From: an uncultured Acetatifactor sp.
GTDB lineage: Bacteria; Bacillota; Clostridia; Lachnospirales; Lachnospiraceae
NCBI GenBank assembly: GCA_910584435.1
Contig: CAJUAP010000017.1
Span: 1 to 64,000, forward strand
Direction: 5' to 3'
DNA: 64,000 nucleotides
Below the pieces are notes generated by a model that worked only from the letters and a program-made list of their open reading frames with translations, was not told where the DNA came from and made no database searches. Positions 26,876-34,921 of the stretch are shown here, in pieces. The position numbers and the translations under genes were made by a program. Each line of letters begins with the position of its first letter. Position 1 is the first letter of the stretch.

Positions 26876-27730
26876 TTATACATGTAATGTGGGCTGGGTG
26901 GTGTATACAAAATATTTTCTGGTGCAGAGCCGGAGGGCGCATAAGAAGAAGAGGGCCATTGCGCCAAGAGAGGCTCCCAGGAAAATGGTGTCCAATGTTA
27001 TGTCATCGAGATTCTCATAAGTATGTTCCGGCAGCAGTGCTATCATAAATTCTGCAAGCGCTGCCAGGGCATAGGCGGCCAGCAGCACGAGCTGATGAAG
27101 GAGATTCCCGAAGTGCTGTAATAACCACAGGCACAGGGCGGAGACCAGGAAAAAAGGAAGCAGTGTACAGCAGGCAAACTGCCAGAGCAGACCCCCAGCC
27201 ATATGGAATGCAGCCAGAGCTGCAGTCAATACGATAAAATCTGCAGCACTGATGATACAAATCCGCAGGAAAAAAAGTTTCGTCAGATTGTAGCGGCAGG
27301 CGGCTTCCATTTCCCACATGTTATGTCCAAAGCTTTTGGATATCTCGTTGATTAGAAGCCCTGTCAATATGGGAGTCAGAGACATAAGGCAGAACGTGAC
27401 CGCCTGCAGAGCATGTGCAAATGAAAAGCAGAACAGGATGATCAGGATACCGGCCTGTAACGGGAAGAACCAGGGGGACATATAGGAGATCTGGGAGGAA
27501 ATCTTCTCTGCCAGGGTTTGGTGCCCCATGTAATCCATGAACAAGGCTTCTTCCGTAAGCTGGCGGATAAATGCATCACGCTTATGCGGGTCCGGTGTGG
27601 GTGGAGGATTCTGTTCCAATATCTGTAATATTTGTTTCTGTGATGGCTGCTGCGGCGTCTTCATTTCCGATGTCCGTCTTAATTTATTTGATAATTTTAT
27701 GTGTTCCGGATCAAATTTCAATTCTTCCAC
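26876..27730 (-). CDS. Polytopic membrane protein in sigma/ABC operon
   Basis: 284 aa. A soluble Pro/Gln-rich N-terminus of about 85 residues is followed by about six membrane helices (PLQAGILIILFCFSFAHAL, ICIISAADFIVLTAALAAF and others). It sits 16 bp after the sigma factor gene and 43 bp before the ATPase gene. Position suggests an anti-sigma or accessory membrane subunit, but no known anti-sigma motif is visible. Confidence 0.65.
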   Translation of the reverse strand: MEELKFDPEHIKLSNKLRRTSEMKTPQQPSQKQILQILEQNPPPTPDPHKRDAFIRQLTEEALFMDYMGHQTLAEKISSQISYMSPWFFPLQAGILIILFCFSFAHALQAVTFCLMSLTPILTGLLINEISKSFGHNMWEMEAACRYNLTKLFFLRICIISAADFIVLTAALAAFHMAGGLLWQFACCTLLPFFLVSALCLWLLQHFGNLLHQLVLLAAYALAALAEFMIALLPEHTYENLDDITLDTIFLGASLGAMALFFLCALRLCTRKYFVYTTQPTLHV

Positions 27731-27746
27731 CTTCTTTCGATAAAAT

Positions 27747-28325
27747 TTACGCTAATCCAGTTTGTTGAAAGTATTCCTGTAATTTTCCGGTTCCGGCGCG
27801 GAGGCGGGTTTTGACCGTGGATAGCGGTACACCTGTTATGTGGGCAATTTCCCACTGCTTGTAACCATAATAGTAGAATAGTATCATGACTTCCCGCTGG
27901 GTATCCGGTAATTTCTGCAAGGCAGACTGTATCAACAGCCTTGATTCCACCTGGCTTTCGGGTGAAGGCTGGCTGGGAGTACAGGAAGAAATTGCAGGCT
28001 GTTCTGCGGCAGTAATGTCAAAGCCGGCATATTGTTCCAGGGTGTCCAAGGGGATGGGGCGACGGCTGCATTTACGAAAATGGTCCCGGCATACATTCAG
28101 TGCAATCTGTAGCAGATAGGATTTAAAACGGCTGCGTTCCGTGTAATTGTCCAGAAAACGCAGCAAGTGGCAGAAGGTTTCCTGGGTACAATCATAGGCA
28201 GAATGCTCGTTGCCGGTTTGGTAGTAACAGTATCGAAAAACCTCGTTATAGTATTTTTCTGCCAATTGTCCAAACAGTGCTCTGTCGCCCTGTTTGATGC
28301 GATTGACCAATTCGTAGTCCTGCAA
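27747..28325 (-). CDS. ECF-type RNA polymerase sigma factor
   Basis: 192 aa. Region 2 (LVNRIKQGDRALFGQLAEKYYNEVFRYCY, then DCTQETFCHLLRFLDNY) and region 4 (LPDTQREVMILFYYYGYKQWEIAHITGVPLSTVKTRL) are clear. The connecting loop (about 105-130) is Ser/Pro/Gln-rich. First gene of the operon with the membrane protein and ABC exporter, so it probably directs its own operon in response to a membrane or envelope signal. Confidence 0.9.
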   Translation of the reverse strand: MQDYELVNRIKQGDRALFGQLAEKYYNEVFRYCYYQTGNEHSAYDCTQETFCHLLRFLDNYTERSRFKSYLLQIALNVCRDHFRKCSRRPIPLDTLEQYAGFDITAAEQPAISSCTPSQPSPESQVESRLLIQSALQKLPDTQREVMILFYYYGYKQWEIAHITGVPLSTVKTRLRAGTGKLQEYFQQTGLA

Positions 28326-28483
28326 GGTATCTCCTTTCTTGTGTAAAAGGTATTTCTTTCACATCTTCTATATAGTAAACGTATGAAAGGGACAAAAAGT
28401 TTGCTCTGTATATAAATTTATTCTATTTTATTTTACCGGATTATGAAAAGGTTATGTTATATACCGAAGCGTTTGGTGGAGAA

Positions 28484-28595
28484 GAAGCGTTTTGGAAGGC
28501 GAAAGTGTCTAAAACATAGAGGAAACGTTTGGCGGAGAGGAAGTGTTGAAAGCATAGAGGAAGCGTTTTGTGAGGCGAAAGTGTCTAAAACATAG
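28484..28595. repeat. 38-bp degenerate tandem repeat, three copies
   Basis: Units begin at 28484, 28522 and 28560; copies 1 and 3 match at 34 of 36 positions (GAAGCGTTTTG ... GTGTCTAAAACATAG), and copy 2 is diverged. They lie in the intergenic region 28326-28745, which holds no gene I can support. Confidence 0.8.
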
Positions 28596-28715
28596 CGAAA
28601 TTGCTTTGATGGATAGGGGGCAGGGGAGTAAAGAATGGGTTTGTCAAATCGGCGGCAGCAATGCATTCGGGTGTTAGCGGGGCTGGGGTTTGAGAGGGAG
28701 ATATGGCGGGAAAGG

Positions 28716-28737
28716 GGCTGCGGAATATACCGCAGCC
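28716..28737. terminator. Hairpin after mtnN
   Basis: GGCTGCGG (28716-28723) pairs with CCGCAGCC (28730-28737) with a 6-nt loop, immediately after the end of the MTAN gene; only a weak T tract (CCTTTCCC) follows on the minus strand. Confidence 0.5.
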
Positions 28738-28745
28738 TTGATGTC

Positions 28746-29444
28746 TTATATGTTCTGAACCATTTCCATCACCAGTGCTGCTGAATGCTTTGCGGCCTGC
28801 GCCTCAAAGGTGGGATAATCCATTTCAGCGCTGTTATCCGCCTTGTCGGAAATGGCACGGATAATGACGAAGGGGATATGGTTCAGATATGCGCCATGGG
28901 CAATGGAAGCGCCTTCCATCTCTGTACAGTCTCCCTGGAATTCTGCGATCAGGTGTTCTTTCACGTTCTTGTCAGAGATAAACTGATCTCCGCTGACCAC
29001 CCTGCCTATGCGGACATGGAGGCCGGGATTGACCTTCTGGCAGGCTTCCTGTGCCAGTGATGCCAGGCGCCGGTCCGCGGTAAATTCCCGAAAGCCCATC
29101 TGAGGAACTTCCCCTGATTTGTATCCGAAAATGGTTACATCCATGTCGTAGTGTAAAGCATCTTTGGATATGAGAATGTCGCCGATATCCAGTTCTGCGT
29201 TCAGGGAGCCGGCCACGCCGGTATTGATCACATGTGTTACCTGGAACACATCTGCCAAAATCTGCACACAGAGAGCAGCGTTTACTTTTCCGATACCGCA
29301 CCGGACTACCACAACAGAGGCACCGTTCAATTTGCCCTCGTGGAAATCCATTCCTGCCTTTGTAATGATGTTTGATTCTGTCATTTCTGCTTTCAGCCGT
29401 TCTACTTCCAGCTCCATAGCGCCGATAATTCCAATTTTATTCAT
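28746..29444 (-). CDS. mtnN: 5'-methylthioadenosine/S-adenosylhomocysteine nucleosidase
   Basis: 232 aa, the usual length. IGIIGAMELEVE carries the catalytic Glu near residue 12. CGIGKVNAA, the VINTGVAGSL phosphorylase-like core, SGDQFI, CTEMEGASIAH and IRAISDKAD (catalytic Asp) are all present. It hydrolyses SAH to adenine and S-ribosylhomocysteine, the LuxS substrate; luxS lies just upstream on the same strand, so the two steps of the activated methyl cycle are encoded together. Confidence 0.95.
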   Translation of the reverse strand: MNKIGIIGAMELEVERLKAEMTESNIITKAGMDFHEGKLNGASVVVVRCGIGKVNAALCVQILADVFQVTHVINTGVAGSLNAELDIGDILISKDALHYDMDVTIFGYKSGEVPQMGFREFTADRRLASLAQEACQKVNPGLHVRIGRVVSGDQFISDKNVKEHLIAEFQGDCTEMEGASIAHGAYLNHIPFVIIRAISDKADNSAEMDYPTFEAQAAKHSAALVMEMVQNI

Positions 29445-29520
29445 TTGGGTGTCCTTTCTGTTGGCACAGTTTCCTGTTGTTTTGTAATATGTTATCAGTT
29501 ACGGTTCAGCGTCAGCATGC

Positions 29521-29596
29521 GCCAAAACGCGGCTCAAAGTGAACAAGTTCACCTGCGTTTTGCGTGCCTAAAGCCTTCTGCGAAGGCTTTAGGCAT
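29521..29596. other. Two consecutive hairpins between luxS and mtnN
   Basis: First: CAAAACGC (29523-29530) pairs with GCGTTTTG (29555-29562), enclosing GTGAACAAGTTCAC. Second: TGCCTAAAGCCTTC (29565-29578) pairs with GAAGGCTTTAGGCA (29582-29595), a 14-bp stem with a 3-nt loop. This may be the luxS terminator or a copy of a dispersed palindromic element. Confidence 0.7.
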
Positions 29597-29700
29597 ACAT
29601 AATTATACATGTATTTCCATAGGAAGGATGTCCGGGGTAAATGATGGCTGAACTGTTACACTATTTTGGTATATGTGACAGGATTATCAGTGATGGACAG

Positions 29701-30180
29701 TTATTGAGGATATATCAGTCGGCTGTCATCAACTTGATAGAGTACCTCATCCAGATACTTTTTGGCCAGGTAGTTTGCCATGGGAAGGTTCATATCCAGA
29801 TAATTGCCGCAGTCCATGGGGGAAGCACCCGGCACTTCGTCCTTGAAATCACGGATAAATTCATACAGTTGAATCATAAGCGGCACAATATCCCTGGAGG
29901 TGTAATCTCCTGCCAGCAGCAGATAGAAGCCGGTACGGCATCCCATGGGGCCGAAATAAATGGTTTTGTCCTTGTACTGGGGATGATTGCGCAGGAAGGT
30001 GGCGGCCAGATGTTCAATGGTGTGCATCTCCGCAGTGTTCATAACAGGTTCATCGTTGGGGCTTGTCATGCGCAGGTCAAAGGTGGTGATTACCTCAGAA
30101 CCCACCGTATCCTTCCGCGACACATAGATGCCGGGCTGAAGTTTGATATGGTTTATGGTAAAACTTGCAATTTTTTCCAT
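29701..30180 (-). CDS. luxS: S-ribosylhomocysteine lyase (LuxS)
   Basis: 159 aa. Metal ligands His53 and His57 (HTIEH) and Cys124 (CGNYLDMNL), and catalytic Cys81 (FGPMGCRTGFYLL), are in the expected places. It cleaves S-ribosylhomocysteine to homocysteine and DPD, the AI-2 precursor. It has its own promoter about 170 bases upstream and a leader containing a 3-copy 19-bp repeat. Confidence 0.96.
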   Translation of the reverse strand: MEKIASFTINHIKLQPGIYVSRKDTVGSEVITTFDLRMTSPNDEPVMNTAEMHTIEHLAATFLRNHPQYKDKTIYFGPMGCRTGFYLLLAGDYTSRDIVPLMIQLYEFIRDFKDEVPGASPMDCGNYLDMNLPMANYLAKKYLDEVLYQVDDSRLIYPQ

Positions 30181-30237
30181 AGGGTTGATTTCCTTTCTAT
30201 ATTTTGTGATGATGAGGCGTTAAAATTTCAATGATTG

Positions 30238-30294
30238 AGAGGTATTAATCTTCAATAGAGGTATTAATCTTCAATAGAGGTATTAATCTTCAAT
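30238..30294. repeat. 19-bp tandem repeat, three perfect copies, in the luxS leader
   Basis: AGAGGTATTAATCTTCAAT at 30238-30256, 30257-30275 and 30276-30294. The array is between the luxS promoter and its start codon, so it would be transcribed. Confidence 0.9.
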
Positions 30295-30345
30295 AATTGA
30301 AAGAATTCAAATCTTCATTAATTATGAGGAATGAATCCTTATTTA

Positions 30346-30373
30346 TTGTATTGAGAAAAGAGGGAAATGTCAA
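30346..30373 (-). promoter_or_regulatory. Promoter of luxS
   Basis: Minus strand TTGACA (about 30368-30373) and TACAAT (about 30346-30351), spacing 16-17 bp. Confidence 0.65.
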
Positions 30374-30405
30374 GGTCTTGACGCGCCTGGTTTAAAATGA
30401 TATGG

Positions 30406-30506
30406 TATACTCATGAAAGCATTTATCTGCCGCTTTCTGTTCAACATTGCCGATGCGTTCACTCGTTATACATTTAGGTCGGCAAATGTTTTTGTTCATG
30501 AGTATA
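30406..30506. repeat. 101-bp inverted-repeat structure with perfect 12-bp ends
   Basis: TATACTCATGAA (30406-30417) and TTCATGAGTATA (30495-30506) are perfect inverted repeats, and pairing continues inward imperfectly (ATCTGCCG against CGGCAAAT). It could be a MITE-like element or a folded RNA. A TTGACG sequence lies at 30378-30383. No gene is seen in 30407-30600. Confidence 0.65.
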
Positions 30507-30604
30507 AATAATGGCAGCAGCTCAGTGGCCGGCCCGCTTAGAGTTGGTAAGAAATAAAGCCGGAGGCCCGGTGAGGCAGAATATGTGAAGGAGGTTATGG
30601 AGAA

Positions 30605-30832
30605 ATGAATGCGGCGTCTATTATGAAGCTGATGAATGCAAAGAACCAATTTAGTAAAAATCACCCTAAATTTGAGGCATTTTTAAATTCGGCTTTTTCA
30701 AGGCCCATGGAAGAGGGGAGTGTCATAGAAATTACAGTTACAAGGCCGGGGGAAGAACCTGTTACGGCAAATATCAAGGTATTGCAGTCGGATTTGGAAC
30801 TGCTGGAAGAGTTAAAGGAGCTTTCACGGTAA
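30605..30832 (+). CDS. Small conserved-looking protein, 75 aa
   Basis: AAGGAGG precedes the ATG. The protein starts with a helical, basic segment (MNAASIMKLMNAKNQFSKNH) and ends with a beta/helix segment (GSVIEITVTRPGEEP...SDLELLEELKELSR). I do not know a named function. It is 31 bp ahead of the AAA ATPase gene and probably co-transcribed with it. Confidence 0.7.
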   Translation: MNAASIMKLMNAKNQFSKNHPKFEAFLNSAFSRPMEEGSVIEITVTRPGEEPVTANIKVLQSDLELLEELKELSR

Positions 30833-30863
30833 GCTGCAAAAGATGCATTTACAGGAGGGTGGG

Positions 30864-31721
30864 ATGGTTTATTTATCACATTTTTCTTTCCCGGATATAG
30901 AACAGGAGTATAGTTTTCTGATGGGAATGAAAAGAACATGTTATGATACGTATTATCCGTTTCAGGTGTTGTCCAGGCATCAGCTGCGGATGCTGGATTT
31001 TGAACCGGTGACAATTTTATATGGCGGAAACGGTTCCGGGAAGACGACTGCGTTAAACGTGATTGCGGAGAAACTGGGGCTCAAGAGGGATACGGCATAT
31101 AACAGGTCGAATTTCTATGAAGATTATACCAGGATGTGTGATTTTGAGACCCAGGGAAAGATTCCGAAGGACAGCAGGATCATTACCAGCGACGATGTAT
31201 TTGATTTCATATTAAACCTGCGGAGTCTGAATGACGGGATTAATCAAAAGAGGGAAGATTTGTTCGAGGAATATCTGGAGGCGAAATATTCTCATTTTCA
31301 GATGAAATCTCTGGATGACTATGAACAGCTGAAAAAGTCTCATATGGCTAAGACAAAGACACAATCCCGTTACGTCCGCAATCAGCTTATGGATAATGTG
31401 CGGGAACACTCCAATGGAGAGAGCGCTTTTCTTTATTTTACCGAGAAGATACAGGAAAACGGATTGTATCTTCTGGACGAGCCGGAAAACAGCCTGTCTC
31501 CGTTGCGCCAGCAGGAATTGCTGAAATTCCTGGAGGATTCCGCCCGTTTTTTCGGGTGTCAGTTTATCATTTCAACACATTCACCTTTTCTGCTTTCTAT
31601 CAAAAGTGCGAAGATTTATGATATGGATGAAGAACCGGTGGATGTGAAAAAGTGGACTAAGCTGCCGGGAATTCGGGTGTATTATGATTTCTTCCGGCAG
31701 CATGAGAGGGAATTTGATTGA
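30864..31721 (+). CDS. AAA family ATPase (ABC/RecF-type, DUF-like)
   Basis: 285 aa from ATG 30864 (AGGAGG five bases upstream; an in-frame ATG at 30843 is less likely). Walker A is YGGNGSGKTTALNVIAEKL; the C-terminal half has YLLDEPENSLSP (signature plus Walker B) and IISTHSPFLL (switch His), the order found in small SMC/RecF-like ATPases annotated AAA_15/AAA_21. A helical insert with Lys/Gln-rich sequence lies in between. No nuclease partner is adjacent, so it is not an obvious OLD/Gabija pair. Confidence 0.8.
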   Translation: MVYLSHFSFPDIEQEYSFLMGMKRTCYDTYYPFQVLSRHQLRMLDFEPVTILYGGNGSGKTTALNVIAEKLGLKRDTAYNRSNFYEDYTRMCDFETQGKIPKDSRIITSDDVFDFILNLRSLNDGINQKREDLFEEYLEAKYSHFQMKSLDDYEQLKKSHMAKTKTQSRYVRNQLMDNVREHSNGESAFLYFTEKIQENGLYLLDEPENSLSPLRQQELLKFLEDSARFFGCQFIISTHSPFLLSIKSAKIYDMDEEPVDVKKWTKLPGIRVYYDFFRQHEREFD

Positions 31722-31933
31722 TTTTTATATGCCCTTTGTTACTCTTTGTATACGGGACAAGGGGTATTTTTTTGACGCTGTTTGAATGAAATATTCCGTT
31801 TGTATTCTACATAAAAGGGAGCTGTCAGGGGAGCATATCCCTGGGGAGTTCAGGTGAAGGGGTGAGCAGTATTCTATGCGGCGGAGACGGTAAAGTTTAT
31901 GCCGGGCTGTGATATGGCAGAAGCCGGGGACTT

Positions 31934-31967
31934 ACCTCATCAATGTAACGGACAGCATTGATGAGGT
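31934..31967 (-). terminator. Hairpin after the MCP gene
   Basis: ACCTCATCAATG (31934-31945) pairs with CATTGATGAGGT (31956-31967), just past the end of the chemoreceptor gene. There is no clear T tract. Confidence 0.5.
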
Positions 31968-31978
31968 TATATGTAATT

Positions 31979-32923
31979 TCAGAGCTTCTCAGGCGCCTCT
32001 TCCTGAAGAATCGGCGGAATCTGTGCCATCAGGTTATCAATGTCTTCAAACATACTGCTTTTGGTGGTGCCCAGCATACTTGCCATTTTGATATGACTCA
32101 TGACATCCTGATACATTCCTCTTATTTTATCAAAAAAGCCATGCAGGAGCTGGAAGGAAGTCTGAGAGCGGTCAATGACATCGCCGATTTCGGTTTGTAC
32201 GGTAACAGCTCCTTCCGCAGCTTCTGTAATCTGCTGGAATAAGACATCCGTTTCGCTTACCTGGGCAATGTTCTGCTGTAAGGAATGTCTGGAATTCTCA
32301 ATATGGGAATGCAGTTCCTGACTGCCATGTTCTACATTTTCGATGCCGCTGTGGACTTCTGCGGAAAGTTCCTTGATTTCTCCTGCCAGCTTTTTTACTT
32401 CTGTTGCAACTACTGCGAATCCTTTTCCGGCCTGTCCGGCTCTGGCGGCTTCGATGCTGGCATTCAGAGCGAGAATATTGGTCTGGTCGGCAATGGACAC
32501 AATTTTGTTCATGTAGTGTTTGATGCTTTCTACGGATGTCAGAAGTTCCTCAAAGGTAGCAGTCATTTGGCTGAAACCCGCTTCCATTTCTTTTGATTTC
32601 ATATTCAGGGCATTGATGCCATCCTGCGCCTGCGTCACGGAAGCAACAATCTGACTTCTCACATTGTTAAAAGAACCGGATACCTGGCCGATCTCATTAA
32701 AAGTCTCCTGAAATTCCTGCAGCTTATCTTGAAAAAGCTCCGCTTCGGATAATACGCTGCTAAAAGAACGGTTTATCATGTCAAGTTCGCTTAAAGTGTC
32801 TACTTCCTGCTTCACTAACCGGCGATGGTAGTCTTTTAGGCTGTTCATTACAAATAAAACAGGATACAGCCCTCTTTTATTGGATTTATGGGTGATACCG
32901 GAGCTTTTTTTATTGCGAATCAT
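31979..32923 (-). CDS. Soluble methyl-accepting chemotaxis-type signalling protein
   Basis: 314 aa, start set by AAGGAGG. The second half has the receptor hairpin tip (IVSIADQTNILALNASIEAARAGQAGKGFAVVATEVKKLA), which contacts CheA/CheW. There is no membrane segment or obvious sensor domain: the first 90 residues are coiled coil. The FIST sensor gene lies 78 bp upstream on the same strand and may supply the sensing function. Confidence 0.88.
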   Translation of the reverse strand: MIRNKKSSGITHKSNKRGLYPVLFVMNSLKDYHRRLVKQEVDTLSELDMINRSFSSVLSEAELFQDKLQEFQETFNEIGQVSGSFNNVRSQIVASVTQAQDGINALNMKSKEMEAGFSQMTATFEELLTSVESIKHYMNKIVSIADQTNILALNASIEAARAGQAGKGFAVVATEVKKLAGEIKELSAEVHSGIENVEHGSQELHSHIENSRHSLQQNIAQVSETDVLFQQITEAAEGAVTVQTEIGDVIDRSQTSFQLLHGFFDKIRGMYQDVMSHIKMASMLGTTKSSMFEDIDNLMAQIPPILQEEAPEKL

Positions 32924-33001
32924 ACATTCCCTCCTTGCCTGCTATGGACAGGCGTCTCTATAAACAGATTGTTACATACGGAAAGACGGCAGTGCGGCGT
33001 T

Positions 33002-34057
33002 TTATTCAAAAGCCACACAAGTCATGGATTGATTGACAAATTGGTTATTATAATGTTCTCCATAGCCTATGAGACCGGCATGATTGCCTAAAGCAGACAT
33101 ATCCTTCAGATAATCCTGCATATAGCCGCGTTCGCTGAAGAGTTTGTAGCGGAACAGGCAGTTGACAGAGAATACGGCGGAGGGCTTAGGGAAGTCCGAG
33201 AGGATTCTGCGGATGGTTTCCCGAACGGTGGATCTGACATCACCTAATTCTAACAGTGTCAGTACATCGGAATCATTGACCTGACGGAAGCAGACAAGGG
33301 AGTTGCCCTGAACTTCCTTGATGGAAATAATGCAGGTGTCATTGCCGTTCAGTTTGCCGAAGGGATTCTGGAAGGTTTGTGTCAATATCTGCTGCTCCGT
33401 CACGTGCAGAATATTCTGGTAGACCTGTTTGGCAGACTGGCCGTTGAGTGCGCCGATAACATATTTGGATTTGTCAGTCTGAGAGGCAATAAAGCGGTAA
33501 TTTCCCATGGGCTGATAGATATTTTCTTTATAAGCCCGAACTCTGCCATGCTGATTGCGCACCAGTGCATAGGCAACCGCATCTTCATAGATATGGCCGT
33601 TGGCAGATACTTTTCCGCCATCGCCGGTGCCTCCTACCAGTGAGATATTGCGATGTCTCAGAGCAGCGTGCATTGTCGTGAGCACACAGGCGTCATTTCC
33701 GGCGCATAAGTCAATACATATGGTATTTTGCTGTGCTGCGTTAATCTGCTCTAAGTCCTGTTCCAGACGTTGTATGTATTTTACAGGCATCTTTGATACC
33801 TCTTCCAACACATTGGCCGTTGCCATAACACCATCATAAAATGCAATCAGTACAACGCCTTGTTCTGCTACCTGGGTATGATAGCCCATGCCGATACAGC
33901 CTATGCTGGGAATTCCAGGATAGAGTGCTTCCAGTTCACGCACATGGGAACTGAACTGTTCACTGTTGGAAAACAACATGATCAGCTGCGGTTGTTGGAG
34001 ACCCTGGGCAGCTTCCTTTAAATTACCCTGTCTGCTCATGCCGAAGAATTGTCTCAT
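33002..34057 (-). CDS. FIST-domain sensory protein
   Basis: 351 aa, start set by AAAGGAG. The N-terminal FIST domain (PQLIMLFSNSEQFSSHVRELEALYPGIPSIGCIGMG, then SLVGGTGDGG) is followed by a FIST C-terminal domain (RYFIASQ-type segment, then FSVNCLFRYKLF and GLIGYGEHYNN). FIST domains are proposed to bind small ligands such as amino acids and are often linked to chemoreceptors or cyclases. Gene order FIST then MCP suggests a cytoplasmic two-protein receptor. Confidence 0.85.
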   Translation of the reverse strand: MRQFFGMSRQGNLKEAAQGLQQPQLIMLFSNSEQFSSHVRELEALYPGIPSIGCIGMGYHTQVAEQGVVLIAFYDGVMATANVLEEVSKMPVKYIQRLEQDLEQINAAQQNTICIDLCAGNDACVLTTMHAALRHRNISLVGGTGDGGKVSANGHIYEDAVAYALVRNQHGRVRAYKENIYQPMGNYRFIASQTDKSKYVIGALNGQSAKQVYQNILHVTEQQILTQTFQNPFGKLNGNDTCIISIKEVQGNSLVCFRQVNDSDVLTLLELGDVRSTVRETIRRILSDFPKPSAVFSVNCLFRYKLFSERGYMQDYLKDMSALGNHAGLIGYGEHYNNQFVNQSMTCVAFE

Positions 34058-34203
34058 TGCGTTGCTCCTTTCTTCACGGGTTCAAAGTCGGAATAACTCT
34101 TCCGAAACCGTTTTTCCATTCATTTTCATAAAGTAATATCGGCAATATTGTATCAAATCTTGGTTGGAAGGTCAACAGTTTCGTGAATTTAAGAGACTGA
34201 TTG

Positions 34204-34413
34204 TTATGTATAATACTGTGCCTGGGTATTCCAAAGTTCAAAATATCTTCCGTTTTTGCCTGCTGACAGCATTTCGCGGCTGCCGCGCTGCACCGGGCAT
34301 CCCTCATGGAGCACAACAATATCATCACAGAACCGGCAGGATGAGAGCCGGCGGGAAATGTAGATGGCAGTTTTAGCCTTTACCATGGCATCGAAGCCGG
34401 AGTAAGTCTGGCA
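34204..34413 (-). pseudogene. C-terminal fragment of an ABC exporter ATPase
   Basis: The minus strand encodes YSGFDAMVKAKTAIYISRRLSS (quoted in part) followed by CRFCDDIVVLHEG and ends QAQYYT*. This is the end of an ABC exporter nucleotide-binding domain (switch-region ISHRLSSCRFCD). The His of the switch is replaced by Arg (ISRRL). Everything upstream, including Walker A and B, is gone. It abuts another ABC fragment in opposite orientation at about 34403-34413. Confidence 0.7.
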
Positions 34414-34768
34414 GCAGCTGCCTCATTTCCAAGTGGCGGGAGAAGGATTTACGGACAAGGTGGGGGGGCTGGATATCCAGCTGGGCAGGGAATTCGGAGG
34501 AACAGAACTTTCAGGCGGCGAGTGGCAGAAACTGGCCATAGCGAGGGGCTTGTGGAAGGAAAGCGACATCATTATCCTCGACGAGCCCACCAGTGCCCTG
34601 GATCCCCTGGTGGAATATGATATATTGTCCCAATTCATGGAAATGATAAAGGACAAAACCTCCGTTATCATATCCCACCGGGTGTGCATCTGCCGTATGG
34701 CGGATAGGATCATCGTGATGAAGGGCGGACAAGTGTGGGAATGTGGAAAGCATGAGGAGCTTTTTTAA
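34403..34768 (+). pseudogene. Second, opposite-strand ABC ATPase fragment
   Basis: After a stop at 34400-34402 the plus strand reads LPHFQVAGEGFTDKVGGLD, TELSGGEWQKLAIARGL (signature), DIIILDEPTSALDP (Walker B), VIISHRV (switch) and ends GKHEELF*. Walker A and the transmembrane part are missing, and the usual last 20-30 residues of the domain are also cut. It shares no frame with the neighbouring minus-strand fragment, so this is a rearranged remnant of an exporter locus rather than one gene. Confidence 0.75.
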
Positions 34769-34921
34769 GTGTCAAAGCTGAAAAGCATATAAACCGGTTG
34801 CTTTTTTATGTTATGTTTTGTATAATAAAGAAAATAGGTAATTGATTTTATGAAAGGCTGATTTTGCTTTTCAAATGGTGCTGACAGGATGGAAGCGAGA
34901 TTGAAATGGAAGGAGGAAAAA

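Noticed and set aside
30843..31721. AAA ATPase considered as OLD nuclease or Gabija GajA
   Set aside because: Length is too short and no TOPRIM domain follows the ATPase motifs.
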